Shown here: piece by piece, positions 47,656 to 60,369 of the stretch | How the letters are laid out: each line of letters begins with the position of its first letter | How positions within the stretch are numbered: the stretch's first letter is position 1 | NCBI GenBank assembly: GCA_029379385.1 | Contig: CM055614.1 | Span: 1,798,001-1,862,000, forward strand | Length of the DNA: 64,000 nt | Reading direction: 5' to 3' | Source: Quillaja saponaria | Taxonomy: Eukaryota > Streptophyta > Magnoliopsida > Fabales > Quillajaceae | The notes under the pieces: model-generated | Database searches by the model: none | What the model saw: the letters and a program-made list of their open reading frames with translations, nothing else | What the model was told of the DNA's origin: nothing | Position numbers and translations under genes: made by a program

Positions 47656-50495
47656 TCAATGATGGGCTTGAGTAAGGGAAAGTGTTTCGATATCTGGGTT
47701 TGGAGGGTAGAGAACCTGGAGTCCCACAGGTTTATAAGTTCCATGCTGGCCACCAAATTGTCTAAGTTTAGCAAGATGCTTTTTACCAGAAAGATGGCTA
47801 TCAAAGGCCTCCTGTTTGTCACATTTGACATTGCATAGCACACAGAGAAGGGGAATCACTGCTAAAGGTTTGGGAAGTGCAGTTGCCTCATTTGCAGCTT
47901 CAACTAGTCTAATTTGCTTCCCTCCCCGACCACCCTTCATCTTGCGCTTCATTCCACGCTTCCCATTATCAAACTGATCCATCCTAGACTTCGTAGCTTG
48001 CAAATCAGCTAATAACTCCTTAGGGACGTTAGGTTGCCCCCCCTCTCCGTTGTAACGTTGTGCATTCTCCACTTTATTTTCATCACCAAAAACTTCAGTG
48101 GTTAAATTTTCTTTTGGCACAGTTTCCTCACTGTCCTGTTTATTTTGTAGCTGCTGAGATACTTCCACTTTGGACTGCGGTGCAGGGATCTGCTTGTTTT
48201 GTAATTCATCCCCGGATTTGGTAGTTTTATTTACTGTCACAACATTTTGCATATTCCTTCTATGTCGCTTTCCAACCTTGTGTTGCTGTAGGATTTCCCT
48301 ACTGGTACAATAAATATTACAAATTTTACACCAGGCAAACCGTTGGGATTGGTTGTTTAGCGCCTCATCTCCTTCTGCTGCTGGTTCACATAATGATTTC
48401 TTTGGTGCTACTGCAGCTTCAGAGGGTCTTTCAGGTGCATCAGATGGTTTTGCCTTTTCAAATGTTGATTCCAGTTTCACATCCTCAGTGACAGAAGATT
48501 TTGGATTTGAAGATCCTTTTATAGTACCAACCCTACCTTGATTCCTACCATGCCCCTGCCCATGAAATGATATGCCAGAGCAATCTGACCTTCGCAAGAG
48601 GTGGCCACGACTTCCCCGAGCATGCCTTCTGAATGGCTGGACAGCATTTCTACCATCACCCGTATGCAATGATCCACAGACCTGCAAAATAGTCTCAGAA
48701 GTTTTAAAAAGAATAAAAATAAAAAAATCTTGAAAAAGTAAAGCAGAAAATGAGTTGCTTAGTAGATGCAAAAGATGAGCAAGAAACTCATACAGTGTAG
48801 CGCATCCACAACTATCCACAAGGCAATGGTGTAAACTATAATCTCATATCTTCACTCCCATATACCACTGAGCAAAAGCAAAATCAAAAGTGACCTGCTT
48901 AAGTGTTGCCAGGTGGCACCATCAGTCAGATGCAATTACCTAGCCCCAGCCCCTGCCCTCAGAAAAAGAAGAAGGGAAAGAATGGAAATTTTCTGAAAGT
49001 CGCACAGCACAGAGAAAGATAACTAAACCAGAAGCATACACCAACAGCGGCAGGCAGCATGCAGGAATATCTTCTGTGACAAAAATAAGTACATATGCAA
49101 CCAACCAACAAAAACTTGATATAAATAGTAGGTTCGGCTTTTCTTTTCTTTCATCTAATTTTGTCACTTTCCACAACTCATCTGCCCTTCCTACTCTTCA
49201 ACAGAAAAAATGAAAACTAATATGGGTTAGAAAAAAACCATCACTATAGCAGCAACGGGCATGCATCACAATTCTGATGATGACAAGTTTTATTATGAAA
49301 CTAGCCAGGACTGAGCACTTTTGTGCTTGATTCAGGTACATACAAGACCAGACATAATTTATGGATTGCAAAGAGTTAGTGCAAAACATTTTCCGGCAGG
49401 CATATAAGCATTTGGTAGATGCAGCTCAAAATTTTGATACTGGCAGATACATTACTGCCATGAGAGAACTTTCCAAATGAAAGAATCATTTGTGCACCAT
49501 GGCACCCTTGAGATTAACAAGTTCAAATATTTGTTTATTCCTTTTTAGGAAAGAGAAAACTATGTCTAGGGTAAGTGGATACAGGCAACATATCAACTAC
49601 AGAAAAAAAAATAAAAAAAATCATTTGCAAACAGAGTAAAAGCCCCAGCCAGGTAATTTGCAAAAAGAGAAAAATTTTTGTTAACGTGATGGGGGAACTA
49701 CGTCCACATAAATTCAAATTAAACAATAAGAAGGCAATAAGAATCCCACCCATATCCACCTAAATTATCAAACATGCACCCAAGTCAAGTATTACAAATT
49801 GATATAATCATGTAAAAAAATTTCTTGACAGAGCAAGATGAATAAGCAGAATCCTACGAAGAGATAAGATATATATCGATGAAGATTTTAAATGCAGCAT
49901 ACTGAAGCTCTAGGAATGAAGAACTAAGCAAGATTAATAATGAAATAGATAAGACCAGTAATAAACAAACGGGTTGAGGCAACTAAAAAATCGATTCAAC
50001 AATGAAACAGGTAACACACCGGAGGCCACATTGGATCTTCCGCCGGGAAAGGTACAGGACCATGACCTCTAGTTAGGTTGTAGCTCGCAACTCCCACAGG
50101 CAACCCATTCACAGGTCTCTGCGCACCTATGGTCCCCGAAAGCTGAATCAGCTGCGACAGAGCAACGACAGCTGCTGCTGAGGTCACTGGTGACTGGAAG
50201 TCCGCAAATTGAGGCTGGACAAATTGCTGGTGAGGCTGTTGTTGATAAGCATTCGAGTGACTCGATTGGTACGGCGCACTTAGTTGCTGGTAATGCGAGT
50301 GCTGTGGCTGTGTTGGTAATGCGAGTGCTGTGGGTATTGATTTCCAGAGTAATTAGCTTGGTTTATTTGGCCATAGGCTCCAATCTGCTGCGTATAGAAA
50401 TTTTGAGAAGCATAATGTTGTGGTCGATGTTGGTGTTGTTGATACTGTTGCTGGAGCTGTTGGTTCTGGGCTTCTGAGGGGAAGAAGGGATGCAT
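47656..50495 (-). CDS. Two-finger matrin/U1-type C2H2 zinc-finger protein, frame broken in exon 1
   Basis: Likely nuclear RNA- or dsRNA-binding protein. Two exons: 50020-50495 and 47656-48681. Exon 1 is Gln/His/Tyr-rich, low complexity (start MHPFFPSEAQNQQLQQQYQQ), then SAAAVVALSQLIQLSG. Exon 2 has an Arg/Gly-rich stretch, finger 1 WCKICNIYCTSREILQQHKV (H-x5-H spacing, KRHRRN after it), a Gln/Glu-rich linker, a basic block (KRGMKRKMKGGRGGKQ) and finger 2 LLCVLCNVKCDKQEAFDSHL followed by SGKKHLAKL. Exon 1 contains a 20-bp repeat at 50288-50307 and 50314-50333 with a 26-bp offset; this shifts the frame so that the ATG at 50495 gives only 71 aa. With 27 bp the two exons join in phase. The C-terminus (stop at 47656) is less certain. 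The function is not known to me. Confidence 0.8.
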
Positions 50496-50915
50496 AGTAA
50501 CCCAGTGAAATTAGGGTTCGCTACTTACGCGATCTTCCCCTCTGTTAAGGGAACTGAAATTCACAATGGCGATCAGTTTCTCGCTGGAAAATCTTGAGCA
50601 GGAAGGCTCTGCCTACCAGCCTGTGTCTCTCCGACTGAGAAGTTCGGACGGGAAGAATAACAGAAGGCCTCCGGAAAGTGAGAGGCCCAGTGGCCTGGGG
50701 ATTTTGGGATGAGACTGCGAATTCACAATAGGGATTATATTCAAATTTTAAACAATTACAGGGACTATAAAAGTAAAATTTATCCAAAAATAAATGAATT
50801 CTCTTAAGGCCATATATAGTCGTATTTACTATTTCCACGAAGTATAGATAGGCCAGAACAGATCTAAGCTTGTCTGTGTGGCCTTGTCTCACTATCAAAG
50901 AAATAAGCGAAGTAA
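50496..50915. promoter_or_regulatory. Shared head-to-head promoter of the zinc-finger and AsnRS genes
   Basis: Only 420 bp separate the two divergent start codons, so both promoters and leaders must lie here. There is no strong TATA box in either direction, which fits a housekeeping bidirectional promoter. The side near the zinc-finger start is GC-richer (50550-50710); the AsnRS side is AT-rich. Confidence 0.55.
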
Positions 50916-53900
50916 ATGGCGGCAGTTGCTGCAATCTCACCAGCGTCGCCTCTCCGTCTTAAACCCTACGCAACTCTTCGTTATCTCTCATTTTACTCCA
51001 AAGCAAGCTCTAAGAACCTCCCCAAGCTTCCCAAAACCCTAACTAAATCTATTACTTTCGCGCCAATTGTTCATCGGCCATTTCCATTCTCTGGCTTCGC
51101 CCCGACGAAATGGTCCTGCTGCACTGTAATTGTTAGGGCTCTGCACTCCGGAGAGGCCGCCGAGAAGACGAGACCGGATGTTAATGAAAAGCAAAAGGGA
51201 GAGTTGGGCGAGAAAATTGGAGAGTTTAGGAAGAAGCTAAGGATTGCTGATTTAAAGGGTGGTCCCGATGAAGGATTGGATAGGGTGGGGCATACCGTGG
51301 TCGTTGAAGGCTGGGTTCGGACTGTTAGAGTTCAAAGCAGTGTTACATTCATCGAGGTAAGGGTGACTGCGTCATTTTAATGTGGCGTTAATCTGAAAGA
51401 ACGAATTCAAACTTCAAAATTAGGATGAAAGAATTGAGAAATGCAATCAACGGAAGTATTTTGACAGTCTGCACAAATTTTACTTATTGTTTATCTATGT
51501 TCATATTTATTTAGGTCAATGATGGTTCATGCCTTTCAAACATGCAATGTGTAGTGGACTTAGATGCTGACGGTTACAATCAGGTATAATTAGTATCTGC
51601 AAAACATGTATAATTTAGTGAAGATATTTTTCTGTAATTATGCTGCATGCGGTTGTTCCTTTATTTGCAATGGAGGAATTTATTTGAATTCTGAACAGGT
51701 TAGCCTTTTCTAATCTTTCCTCCGTACTTTTGTTTAATTGGAAAGTTGAAATTCAGTTAATAATTTCAAACTATTATCAGAAAAAGGAGTGCGGGAATAA
51801 ACATCATTGAAAGAAGAAATTTCCAAGAGGCCTAAATGGCATTTGTCTCGTCCTTGAATTGGTTAACTACTTCATGGTGCTGTCTTTTCGCATATGTATT
51901 AGCCTGTAGTGTTGATAATAAATGTAACTAGAAAGGGTATCTGCAGCAGAAAGGGAAAATACTTTGAAAATGATAATGGATTCCTTCCTATATTATTTGG
52001 ACATATTCAAAACAAATACTGAGAATAGTTTGGTTTCTATTGATTACATAATTTGTGTATTAACATACTATTATAAATGTAGCCAAAAGGAAAAGTTCAC
52101 AGCGAAGATTAGAAAGGTAAAGAAGCAGGAAAGGCAGAAACTTAGTTGATGAATTTATTTAATGAAAAATTTAGGTTCCAATCCAGTGAAAATAACATTA
52201 GAGTAAAATGTATTCCATGGTAAACAATTTCTGGGAAAATGATATTTAGCAAACAAATTTACCAAAATACAAAAACACAAAAAGCATTTTATAGAAAGTT
52301 ATTTTGCTTGAAACAATCAGGGCCTTATTGTGACTGCCTTTCATTTTTAGAATTTCTGGTGATGTGCTTTGTGTATTTTGATATTTTCTACTGTTGTTAG
52401 ACAGAGAAACTCCTATTATATATAAACACTCCAACTTAACAATGCATTTTTCCATATAAAGCTGTCATTTGTGATTACTTCAAGCCCTAAAACTTAATAA
52501 CAGGTAGAATCTGGCTTGGTTTCCACTGGTGCATCCTTATGGGTACAAGGGATTGTGGTGAAGAGCCAAGGGTCAAAACAGAAGGTGGAATTGAAGGTCA
52601 AAAAAATTATATTGGTTAGTGTTGCTATCTTGTTATTTGAGTTGATTATTGCTATTGCTAATATCTTACTGTTTGGTCCATTCCTTCTTCCCATTTCCCA
52701 TCTGATCTCTTTCTGATTTTAACTCTTTCAGCAAGATAATTAGTCTGATTCAATTTTCCAAGACAGCTTCATTCCCCCACCCTCTTGTATGTTTTGATTT
52801 TTCCTGTAATTCTAGGCGCATAATATGCACAGTTGCACTTCCCATGATATGTCCTTTTGTAACTTACAGTTGATACATTGCATGTATTAAACTAGTGAAT
52901 GTTAGTCTCTTCATTACTTAGATGTGTAGATGTATTTGTATGTAACAGTGATGACAATTGTGTCTCACATAGCTATGCCTGAGAGCTTTGTGCTAGGCAA
53001 TGCGCATGTATTTAGTGCTCATAATGATCATAGCTCTATGTTACTCCCATGTCTTATGCTTCAATATTTGAGGCTTGAATATAATCCTTTGGTCTTTAAG
53101 CTTTTGATCCAAGACATGATCGCAAGCTCCAAGTTTTGTTGTTCCCTGCATTCTAACTTGGAATTTGATTGAACAACTGCACTACTTGAAGAGGCAGTAT
53201 AACAAAAAAATAAAAAATTGAAGAGGGACAAATTTGAATCTGCTGCTTTAGCTTAAGTGTCAAATGTGATGTATCTATCCGTGACAGAACAATGGGCATC
53301 TGAAATATGACAAGCAAAGCTGAGTATGGTTGGATTTCAATGTTTCTGTGATATATCTGTCCTAAATGTCAATTCTAACATGTTACCTGTAAATAATGAG
53401 CTTTGAGCTGCAAGTTTTTAACTAAAAAACTCTGTACGTACATACTCATACAGGTTGGCAAGAGTGACTCTTCCTTTCCCATTCAAAAGAAAAGAGTCAG
53501 CAGAGAATTTTTGAGGACAAAAGCTCATCTTCGTCCAAGATCAAATACTTTTGGTGCGGTATGCTTCTGCCTCTTGTTAAGCATATTAAGTCTATGGGTC
53601 TTCTCTTTGTTTGAAACATTTTGTAATGATGATCATGTTTCTTCTGCAATTTACTCAATATATACAAGTCTGCCTTTTTCCTTGTATAAAAAATTAAATG
53701 TAATTTAAATAGAATGTATAAAAATATATAGTATACTGTACAACTATAATTTTAATGAGAAAGAAATGGAGATCTGGTTTCGTATGGATTTTCTTCAACA
53801 GAGTTTACTTACACATTGCAGGAAGTTCCCTTTCTCATTAATGGGAGTCCTAGTTATCGGTTTATGCAGTTCTAAACATTAATGAACTAACATTAGACAT

Positions 53901-56900
53901 TGAAACATCAGATCGTCAATTAAATCAGGGCCACTCATATTCTGATTTTATTTTTCTTCTTGAAGTTTGTAATTTATTCACCAAGTAGGCCTTTTAACAA
54001 ATTGCTTTATTTAAATACTTTGGCGAATAAGTTGATATGTTAGGCCTGAAATTTGGAAATAATTCGTTCACGTACTATTTAGTTTCAGTTGTCATGATTT
54101 CTCTTTTTGTTTGCATATTGTTTTTTCATGTATAATATTGAGGATGTATATTTTTGGTGTGGCAGTAATTTGTAAAATTTTATTTGTTTGCTTTTAATAT
54201 TCATATATTCTTTTTTTCTGTGTGCACTACAAACTGGTTTTAGGTTGCAAGGGTTAGGAATGCCTTGGCATATGCTACACACAAGTTCTTCCAAGAAAAT
54301 GGGTTTGTTTGGGTATCAAGTCCTATTATTACGGCTTCAGACTGTGAAGGAGCGGGTGAACAATTCTGTGTTACAACCTTGGTATTCTTTAAAGATTCAG
54401 ATTTTGTCTCTTCGAAATGAAGATTATCTTTATTAAATTCTGTCTTTATGATGAATTATTTTCTGTTTTCCAACCTCTACTTGCAGTCTCATTTCTTGTA
54501 TAAATGAACAATGACATAAATGAGGATGCATTAGTGTAGCTATTCTGGAGTTATTGAATGTTTGTGGCTAATTATATCAAGTTGAGTTTAAAAGAAAAGA
54601 TATTTAAAAAAAAAAGAACTTATGCTGATATCCCCAATGTTTTGAATTGTTGAAAGACTGAGAGGTTTTTCTATTTTTTGTTTTCTTATTATTCCTGTAA
54701 ACTGACACAGGAAGAGAGTTAGGAGAGAACGTGTTTTCCTGCTGGCACTTTTGAATAATATTAAATTATGTGAGATCTTGTGAATATGAATGAAAATTTC
54801 TTGAGTCCTCTGACCAACATGGAGTTTTGTTTGCATTTAATTATCCTTTTTTCTGCTTCTCTACCTTTTAATCTCTTTGAATTTACAGATGCCGAATTCT
54901 CAAGAAGTTTCTGATTCGCCTGTTGATGCCATTCCAAAAACAGATGACAGGTTAATTGATTGGTCACAGGTGAGTGGCATTGTGTTTAAACTCTTTTGCA
55001 GTTTCCATCACATAGCAAATTGATGACATAGGCACATGTTAGTATATGACATAGGCAAAATCTCAGGGTACTTCCCCACATTCCTATCCAGCATGCTTCA
55101 TTCATAATACTGAATCTTCTTCATAATTTTTTTTCTTTCTAATTGTACCTTATTTAAAAGAATCAAAGTGAATGTGATTAAGTTTGTTAATATGGGTGAG
55201 TTCAATCTTTATTTGGAAATGGTCAATTGTTCTGTGATAAATTTCTACATAGCTAATGTCAATCTTTTTTGCATCAGGATTTTTTTGGAAAACCAGCATT
55301 CTTGACTGTCTCAGGCCAACTCAACGCAGAAACCTATGCTACTGCTCTTTCTGACGTATATATACCACAATCAACTATGCTTTAGTTCTTGAACTGTTAA
55401 TGAATATGTACTTTTATAGTGAAACCTTACTTATACACAGGTATATACTTTTGGTCCCACGTTTAGAGCAGAAAATTCTAACACTTCGAGGCACTTGGCT
55501 GAATTTTGGGTAAGTTCTTCCCCAGACTCTTCTGTCATTTTCTTCTTTAAATTTAGTTCTATTGTGCATGAATCATGGAATAAAGAATTAGGGTAGGTTC
55601 TCCACTCTCTCTCTCCTCCAATTTCATCATTTTCGGAGCTCGATCCTCTTCCACCTCTTGGGCTGAGCTCGGAGCTACTTCTGGTTATCATCACATAACT
55701 TTTTAAGATTCTTTTAACTATATTTCTAGACTTATCAAAAAAAGAGAATTACAGAGTATCTTACCTGCTTTTTCCTTTAGATGATTGAACCAGAACTTGC
55801 ATTTGCTGATCTAGGCGATGACATGGCCTGTGCAACTGCCTATCTCCAGTACGTAGTACGTTACCTTCAATAACTATGTAAATCATCGCTATTTTCAGAT
55901 TATTTTGTTACACTCATTCAGTCATTCATATTGAAGTTCTTATGCAACTCAGAATATTGTTCCTTGAAGGTAAGATATGTTCTTGAGAATTGCAAGGAAG
56001 ACATGGATTTCTTCAATACATGGATTGAAAAGGGAATCATTGATCGATTGAGTGTATGAGCTCTCAGTGTAACATATCCTTCTTAATCCTTCCTGTTTCA
56101 GAAATTGTTTTATGCCTTTGGCCTTTATATGTTTTTTAGCTGTAGAACCATCCAAAAGTGCTAATATTTGTTGTGTTTTTTTTTTTTTTTATTAAAAAAA
56201 ATGATATTTATCAAAAGGATGTAGCTGAGAAGGACTTTGTGCAAATGACCTACACTGAAGCAATAGACCTGCTTAAGCAAGCAAATAAGAAGTTTGAATT
56301 TCCGGTATGATATTCAACCATTTACACATTTTTGTTTTCGATAACCATTTTGGTACATATTTTGTTGTTTTTAAGTTCATTGCACTAAGTTGTTGAATAA
56401 TGTTTACTTAGTACAGGTTTTTTCATGACCAACTAGAAATTTCAAATTTCTTCGGGAAATTCATACCACTTTTTTCCTCTCCTAACTGGCTGATATTTTC
56501 TTCTTTGATTCTCTTCTCTTCGAAATATTTGTATTGGATATAACTGAATGTCCTCATTCAAGCCAGCTCTTCTATCTCACCTATTCAGGAAATCTGATTC
56601 AGAAGTCTACAGAATAATAAAATTTTGTACCACTAAATTCACTTTTTAACCAGATGAGATATAACTGCCATTAGAATACTCATTTAAGATATTAACTTTG
56701 TAGTACTTTATATAACTTGTTTTGAAATAACCTTACTGTCTCTGATTGCTGACAATATGCCACTTGAGGCTACAAATGGTGATGGGATTAGTTTCTTCTA
56801 GGATGAATCCTCATTTAGCAGATTCGTCACATGTGGAAAGATCTGTACTCAAGTTTGCTGAATCAGTGGATAGCCATCAACTTTGCCCCGCCCTACCTTT

Positions 56901-59122
56901 CTTTGTTCTTATTTTTATACATAAAAGCTAAACTATTTTACTGAAATCTTCTAATTTTCTATGGTCCATGTGATTTTCTGGTCCTTTATCTGATGTGCAC
57001 ATTTTTTCTACTTTTCCTTTTAGGTGAAATGGGGTTGTGATCTGCAAAGTGAACATGAGCGTTTTATAACTGAAGAGGCCTTTGCTGGATGCCCTGTCAT
57101 AATCAGAGACTATCCAAAGGCATGCCTCTTCTTTCCCATCATTTCTATAATAAAGAAGATAAGCTGTCAGTAAAATTGGTTCTCAATATGGGAAAGGAAA
57201 AAAGGAGAATCTATTTCTGCTTTTTATCTCACTCAATCAGTAGATGAGGAGAATAAAGAAAGAACAGGAGACAGAAAATAAGAAGAAGAAAATTTCTTGT
57301 GAATTTTTTTTTTTTTTTCTCAAACTTTCTCCAACAAAATAACAAAAGTAATGCCCGTTTTTCTTTTCTCCTCATTTCATTTCTTCACATTATATTGTAA
57401 ATGGTTATCAGATAGAGTGTCAAGGTTTATTACTTTATTTATACCCATTTAATAAATATTTTGACATTATTTGATGCAAATCTTCAGGATATAAAGGCCT
57501 TTTATATGCGGCAAAATGATGATGGGAAGACTGTGGCAGCCATGGACATGTTGGTTCCTCGTGTAAGCTGCAGATCTCTCTCTTTCATTTTCATTCTTGC
57601 CTCTGAATATTACTTATGACATGAGTTAGTAAATTCTCATTACTATTGTAAGGAGTAGTCTCATTTTTCAGATTTATTTTGAATACCACCATAGTGCAAG
57701 GGCAGAGAGATTAGAATGCACAAAAGAATACTGATAGAGGTATAAAAGGCATTCTATTTGTTGGATGTTTATAAATAGATTATCAATAAATGAAAGATTC
57801 ATGAGCTCCCTCTTGTGGGGAGTGGATCGGGTTCAACTCCTAATGCCTATGGAGTAGGTAGTTGAACCCCTGGATAGAAGGGGTCAGTTAGGGGTTATGG
57901 AAGGGGGAGGTTACTGAATTGATGTTGCCCAAAATTGACCTTGTACACAGATACCATTCTTCAATCAACCCATGGATGCTTGACCTCTATTTTGAAAGAT
58001 CCATGGACCTGCAACAACTTAGTGCAGCTGAAGCATCTAGGGCTGGTGAAGTGTGTCCATAGGATTCTATACTATTACTGGCAATATTATTTGTGTCTCC
58101 ATACCATCATCTTTGGACATGGGAAAAGCAATTTATGAGCTTATAGCCCAGATCATCTTTGTTTTTGGTCGTTGAGAAACTATATTGAAGTCATTTTTGC
58201 TTCCTTTGTTAGATTGGTGAACTCATTGGTGGAAGCCAAAGAGAAGAACGCCTGGAGTATCTGGAAACTCGTTTAGATGAATTAAAGCTGAACAGAGATT
58301 CATTCTGGTGGTATCTTGATTTACGTCGTTATGGTTCAGGTTAAAAGTCTCTCTTTTAAATCTCCTTTTGTTTCTAAATGGTCAGGTCAGAAACTAGGTT
58401 GTCTTCTACTGACTTTGATTACGTGTGTATTATGTTTGATGGTTCAAGTGGGACTGATGTAGAAGCTCTAGATCAGGATCTCAGTTGTTTTCTGTTTTAT
58501 TATTTATATTTTCTTTTATCCACCATGCATATCATGTGGAACTTCATGCATGGGTTTCTCATGTTTAAAGAGCGCCCAGACAGAAGTTGCCCATAGTCAA
58601 TGGAGCACTCAACCATAAATTTAAGCTTTTTGGTGAAGCCGTATGTATGGATTTGATCTCTTACATGTCAATGGACTCTTTGATAGTAAACACTAAACTC
58701 TATTATGATGGTCTGTCTGGGACACTGTTATTCACTAGCAGTGCCTTTACTTAAAGGGTTTTAGTACCAAGAAAGAGATATTTACATATACTACCATAAA
58801 TCCATTCAACTAGAGAAGCAGTAGTAGAGTCGTTAGCCAAATAGAGATATGGAATTTTTTTTGGGGGTGGGAACCAGAATATTTATAACTTGCATTGCTT
58901 ATGTCGACAATTAGTTGGGGTTGTGCTCTTTCCTTTATACCGTATTATTATTATTATTATTAATTAATAAAGAGTGACTTCGATCTTCTGTTTTTCTTGT
59001 TTGCAGTTCCTCATGCAGGCTTTGGTTTGGGTTTCGAAAGGCTTGTACAATTTGCAACAGGAATGGAGAATATAAGAGATGTCATCCCTTTCCCACGGAC
59101 ACCTGGTTCAGCTGAATTTTGA
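50916..59122 (+). CDS. NS1: Asparaginyl-tRNA synthetase, chloroplast/mitochondrial type
   Basis: Charges organellar tRNA-Asn. Fifteen exons join to 583 aa: 50916-51356, 51515-51583, 52504-52614, 53454-53558, 54244-54381, 54889-54969, 55278-55355, 55441-55509, 55781-55855, 55970-56053, 56218-56304, 57024-57119, 57488-57562, 58213-58339, 59007-59122. Residues 1-~75 are rich in Ser, Arg, Pro and Leu and poor in acid, a transit peptide. The anticodon-binding OB fold follows ([27 protein letters not shown]). Class II motif 1 lies around [20 protein letters not shown], motif 2 in [21 protein letters not shown], motif 3 in [20 protein letters not shown], ending [11 protein letters not shown]. All expected catalytic blocks are present. 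The intron after exon 12 (57120-57487) has a GC donor, AAG|GCATGC, instead of GT. The bacterial-type sequence fits the organellar enzyme rather than the cytosolic one. Confidence 0.94.
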
Positions 59123-60369
59123 TCCTAGACTTGTAAGGATGTCTGAGTTCTTGAATTATGGTTCTACCTTGGATCCCCTTGGTGGGTGCATTTTAATCAC
59201 AATCAATTGTCTCTTGCATCTCACTTGGAAGTTTCACATGTAGGAACAACTTCCCATTAAAGAACTGGATAAGTGGGATTTTGGGAATCAGATTTGACGT
59301 CAAGATTGAAGGTAAATCCTCAAGTCTATTTATAAAAAACAATCTGGGAGGCGTAAATTTGACGACTCCAAATTATTTTTTGTGTAGTATATTTGAGTCT
59401 TAGTTCACTAGCTCATAATTACACATTCTTCCACCTGTATAGAGGTGGAGATCAGAATAAATTGATTCCACAAAGGTTGTATTCTCAATGATTACCTAGC
59501 CTTCCTAGCTACAATTGAAACAAATATTATATACAGTGCTCCAAGAGTTGGTTTTCATAATTAGCTGTTTTGCTCATGGTTTGGTATACGGGCTGCATCT
59601 GCTTACTAGCTAGTAGCACTGTCCCAACTTGTCCACTTCGCTCTTCGTCCCCTCACTTTTAAGTCAAATTTAGGGCAAGTAATTCTTCTGATCGGCTTCT
59701 TTAGAAATTCTATATAATGCTTACTTTAAAGGCCATGATGATAAACATGATCCAGAAAGTATGAACTTGACATCTATTTTTTCTCACGTCGTACAACCCA
59801 ATTGAGGTATAATTAAAAAAAATTCACGGTATGAACCAGAGACCTGTTCGTTGTAAAATCAATTCAATTTATTACGCGAGATAAATGCATTATAAAAAAA
59901 CTTATAAAACTCAACTTTTCACTAATCGTTAACTATTCTTGTGCCCTTCATAAGATTTTGAATGCCGTTTCTTCTTTTTCTCGAGGAACATAATGCTTTT
60001 TCCAATAAAATTACGGAAAAAATTGAACTGTACTATTTGTTGGGGTAAGCAATCGATGCTTTACTGTATAATCCCAGATCCCTGACCCATCAGATTTGTG
60101 CAAATGGCAACCCCTTGACAACCAAGCTAAAAATATCAAGGCCGACAGAAGGAAATGCGCCAACTACATCTGATCATACATTACTAGGCAGGGTAGGGTG
60201 GCGGGAACTATAAATACGGTTCAAAGGAAGAAAAAAAGAAAATGCGGGGTAAATTCCCTCAGATGTTAACCGCCATTTTGGTACTTCCGAGGGTGCTGGA
60301 GCTGGAACGTCCCAAACTATTGTGTTGATCATAACAAAACTTGATATTTACAGCTTTGATTCCTTTGGT
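59123..60369. other. Convergent intergenic region between AsnRS and SEC16
   Basis: The two flanking genes end toward each other here. Expected content is their 3' UTRs and terminators; no open frame of note. Nothing else recognised. Confidence 0.6.
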
